A stretch of 7,472 bases of DNA from Caulobacteraceae bacterium (GTDB lineage Bacteria > Pseudomonadota > Alphaproteobacteria > Caulobacterales > Caulobacteraceae). The stretch covers positions 1-7,472 of the forward strand of contig JANXWN010000474.1 of NCBI GenBank assembly GCA_025351125.1, read 5' to 3'. A program made the translations under genes and the position numbers. The notes under the pieces were generated by a model that saw only the letters and a program-made list of their open reading frames with translations, ran no database searches and was not told where the DNA came from. Shown piece after piece: positions 5,866 to 7,472 of the stretch (positions within the stretch are counted from its first letter, which is position 1; the number at the start of each line of letters is the position of its first letter).

Positions 5866-6717
5866 TCACCGCGCATGTCGGGCCTTGGTTTTAAGCCCCG
5901 CCGGTTTGGCCGCGCGCGCTTTGACCTTCGGCGTGGCGATGGGCGCACGCCCCGCCAAACTGGCGCGCAGCACGGCCATGAGGTCCACCACGTTGGTGTC
6001 TTCCGGCGCATCTACCTTAACCGGCTTGCGGCCTTTTCGCTTGTCGGCGATCAAGGCGCGTAACGCTTGTTCGAACCGGTCGACAAATTGTTCAGGATCG
6101 AACGGCCCTTCCTGCTGCTCAATAATCTTTTGTGCGATGGCGACCATCGCCGCCGGCGGCTCGGCGTCACTGATCGGGGCGAAAATCTCATCGGCCGCGC
6201 GCACCTCGTCTTGCGTGCGAAGGGTGTAGGCCAAAATCCCCCGCCCGCGCGGCTCGAGGGCTAACAATCGTTCGCGGGTCGACATTACAATGCGGCCAAG
6301 CGCGATCTGGCCGGTCTGCTCAAGAGCCGCGCGGATGACCCCGAACGCCTCTTGCGCCAACTTCCCATCGGGCGCGAGGTAATACGGCTCGTCCCAATAG
6401 ATACGGTCGATCTGCGATGAAGCGACGAAGCGTTCGATATCGATGGTTTTAGTGCTGGGCAAACGCACCGATTTGATCTCTTCGTCGGAAAGCAGAACGT
6501 ATTCATCCTTCTCTATTTCGAAACCCTTCACCAAACCCGCCCGTTCGATCGGCCCGGTGTCCGGATCAGTGGTAATCATTTTTATGCGATTATTGGTTTT
6601 GGGGTTGATCAGGTGAAAATGCACGTCGCCACCCGAATCCGTAGCCGTGTACAGAGCGACCTGACATGTCACGAGAGACAATTTGAGGTGACCTTGCCAG
6701 AGAGGGCGGTAGGGCAT
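5866..6717 (-). CDS. ku: Ku, DNA-end-binding protein of non-homologous end joining
   Basis: Bacterial Ku forms a homodimeric ring on broken DNA ends and recruits the ligase LigD for repair without a template. The 283 residues match the usual length. It begins MPYRPLWQGHLKLSLVTCQV, as in the family; the block TTDPDTGPIERAGLVKGFE (49-67) with YVLLSDEEI (73-81) and the strand-turn IDRIYWDEPYYLAPDG (103-118) are typical bridge-region motifs. TNVVDLMAVLRASL (241-254) is the conserved end of the core. The last 30 or so residues are a basic Lys/Arg/Ala/Pro tail that would touch DNA. GGAGA sits eight bases upstream of the ATG. No ligD is visible nearby. A GGAAC-N17-GTT promoter in the ku-katE gap points to induction by the general stress response; NHEJ genes under the EcfG-type sigma factor are, to my knowledge, reported in Sinorhizobium. 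Confidence 0.95.
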   Translation of the reverse strand: MPYRPLWQGHLKLSLVTCQVALYTATDSGGDVHFHLINPKTNNRIKMITTDPDTGPIERAGLVKGFEIEKDEYVLLSDEEIKSVRLPSTKTIDIERFVASSQIDRIYWDEPYYLAPDGKLAQEAFGVIRAALEQTGQIALGRIVMSTRERLLALEPRGRGILAYTLRTQDEVRAADEIFAPISDAEPPAAMVAIAQKIIEQQEGPFDPEQFVDRFEQALRALIADKRKGRKPVKVDAPEDTNVVDLMAVLRASLAGRAPIATPKVKARAAKPAGLKTKARHAR

Positions 6718-6787
6718 CGACGTGATCTCCGCGTTGAAATGTGCCGCGCGCGAACCGACCAGCTTATTTTAGCGTAGGCCTAGCGAA

Positions 6788-6812
6788 AACCCACGGCCTC
6801 GCCTTCGGTTCC
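6788..6812 (-). promoter_or_regulatory. EcfG-type GSR promoter of ku
   Basis: The minus strand reads GGAAC, 17 bases, GTT; the base before GTT is G instead of the preferred C. Predicted start near 6780, leaving a leader of about 60 bases to the ku ATG at 6717. It sits back to back with the katE promoter. Confidence 0.7.
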
Positions 6813-6828
6813 TTCAGACCCTGAGGCG

Positions 6829-6853
6829 GGAACCGTCGGCCCGACCGCGCATT
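6829..6853 (+). promoter_or_regulatory. EcfG-like promoter of katE (one mismatch)
   Basis: GGAAC, 16 bases, CATT. The -35 is exact and the -10 has A for G. Predicted start near 6860, about 33 bases before the GTG start. The -35 boxes of this and the ku promoter are 16 bases apart and face away from each other. Confidence 0.55.
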
Positions 6854-6882
6854 ACCGGTCACATCGATCGTCCCCAAATTCC

Positions 6883-6886
6883 GGAG
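6883..6886 (+). promoter_or_regulatory. ribosome binding site deciding the GTG start of katE
   Basis: GGAG ends six bases before GTG 6893. The next in-frame ATG (6991) would remove residues that align with the N-terminal arm of large catalases and has no comparable site. Confidence 0.65.
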
Positions 6887-6892
6887 CTCGCC

Positions 6893-7472
6893 GTGCCGAA
6901 AAAACCTTCGTCGCCGTCTCGTGGCGTTGTCAGCGCCGCCAGCGCGAAAGACCGCGATTTGGCGCGTGATACGCACACCGCCGGCGCCCAAATGACCGGA
7001 AATCAAGGGGTTGCGATTTCCGATGATCAAAATTCGCTCAAAGCCGGTGTGCGCGGTCCGACTCTGCTGGAGGACTTCCATCTACGGGAGAAGATCACGC
7101 ATTTCGATCATGAGCGAATTCCCGAGCGGGTGGTTCACGCGCGCGGCGTAGCGGCGCATGGCGTGTTTCAAGCCTATGAAAATCTGTCGGATTTGACCCA
7201 GGCGGGCGTTCTGAACGATCCGACGCGACAAACGCCGGTTTTTGTTCGTTTCTCGACGGTCGCCGGATCGCGCGGCTCGACCGATTTAGCCCGCGATGTG
7301 CGCGGGTTTGCCGTGAAGTTCTACACCCAGGAAGGTGTTTGGGATTTGGTCGGCAACAACATGCCGGTGTTCTTCATTCAGGATGCGATCAAGTTCCCCG
7401 ATCTGATTCACGCGGTGAAACCCGAACCGAATAATGAAATCCCTCAGGCGGCTTCCGCCCATGATACGTTTT
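6893..7472 (+). CDS. katE: large-subunit (HPII-type) catalase, N-terminal part (3' truncated by window)
   Basis: A haem catalase that turns hydrogen peroxide into water and oxygen in the cytoplasm. The frame runs from GTG 6893 to the window end (193 codons plus one base) without a stop. From residue 37 it follows the family closely: [20 protein letters not shown], then [20 protein letters not shown], then [13 protein letters not shown] with the catalytic His at residue 82. [20 protein letters not shown] and the distal-pocket Asn in [19 protein letters not shown] follow, and KPEP...SAHDTF at the edge. The N-terminal arm of about 70 residues before the [11 protein letters not shown] block favours the large-subunit clade of E. 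coli KatE rather than small catalases; the C-terminal flavodoxin-like domain that would prove it is outside the window. It is divergent from ku, with an EcfG-like promoter upstream. KatE-type catalases are common GSR targets in alphaproteobacteria. Confidence 0.95.
   Translation, partial: MPKKPSSPSRGVVSAASAKDRDLARDTHTAGAQMTGNQGVAISDDQNSLKAGVRGPTLLEDFHLREKITHFDHERIPERVVHARGVAAHGVFQAYENLSDLTQAGVLNDPTRQTPVFVRFSTVAGSRGSTDLARDVRGFAVKFYTQEGVWDLVGNNMPVFFIQDAIKFPDLIHAVKPEPNNEIPQAASAHDTF

Noticed and set aside
5838..6011. Longer start for the lipoprotein gene (up to 6011)
   Set aside because: It would run 146 bases into ku and place an arginine- and tryptophan-rich segment ahead of the signal sequence.
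6764..7081. 105-codon open frame on the minus strand over the ku-katE gap and the start of katE
   Set aside because: It is antisense to a clear catalase frame, covers both promoters, and its product looks like no protein family; a high-GC shadow.
1..7472. Mobile elements, CRISPR arrays, tRNA or rRNA genes
   Set aside because: I looked for transposase motifs, terminal repeats, regularly spaced repeats and tRNA-like arms on both strands and saw none; gene content is ordinary chromosomal.

Overview
The window reads as a piece of an alphaproteobacterial chromosome. The evidence is the GC-rich coding style with strong third-position G/C, and above all a PhyR-type response regulator, the hallmark of the alphaproteobacterial general stress response (GSR). 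A Hyphomicrobiales/Caulobacterales-like host is plausible, but I cannot fix the genus.

Layout. At the left edge is the 3' part of malate synthase G (glcB, + strand). Facing it is a run of minus-strand stress-type genes. Read in transcription order from the right they are: a DUF883/ElaB-like membrane-anchored protein, a general-stress-protein-17M-like protein, a CsbD-like protein followed by a clear intrinsic terminator, and a DUF1003 membrane protein. A 361-base divergent intergenic region separates this block from phyR (+). After phyR comes an OprB-type porin (+), which converges on a minus-strand pair made of ku (NHEJ DNA-end-binding protein) and a small putative lipoprotein of unknown family. 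The right edge holds the 5' part of a large-subunit catalase (katE, +, GTG start), divergent from ku.

How it fits together. PhyR, when phosphorylated, takes the anti-sigma factor NepR away from the ECF sigma factor EcfG, which then reads promoters of the form GGAAC-N16/17-cGTT. Reading the intergenic regions by eye, I found six elements of this form, all exactly 25 bases long. They lie upstream of csbD (perfect), the DUF883 operon (one mismatch), phyR (one mismatch), the porin (perfect), ku (GGAAC-N17-GTT) and katE (one mismatch). The window is therefore best read as a compact GSR island: the regulator plus target genes for oxidative damage (katE), DNA double-strand-break repair (ku), the envelope (porin, DUF883, lipoprotein) and small stress proteins. 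No nepR, ecfG or cognate histidine kinase gene is visible here, so this phyR is separated from its usual partners, at least within the window. glcB and the DUF1003 gene have no such promoter that I can see.
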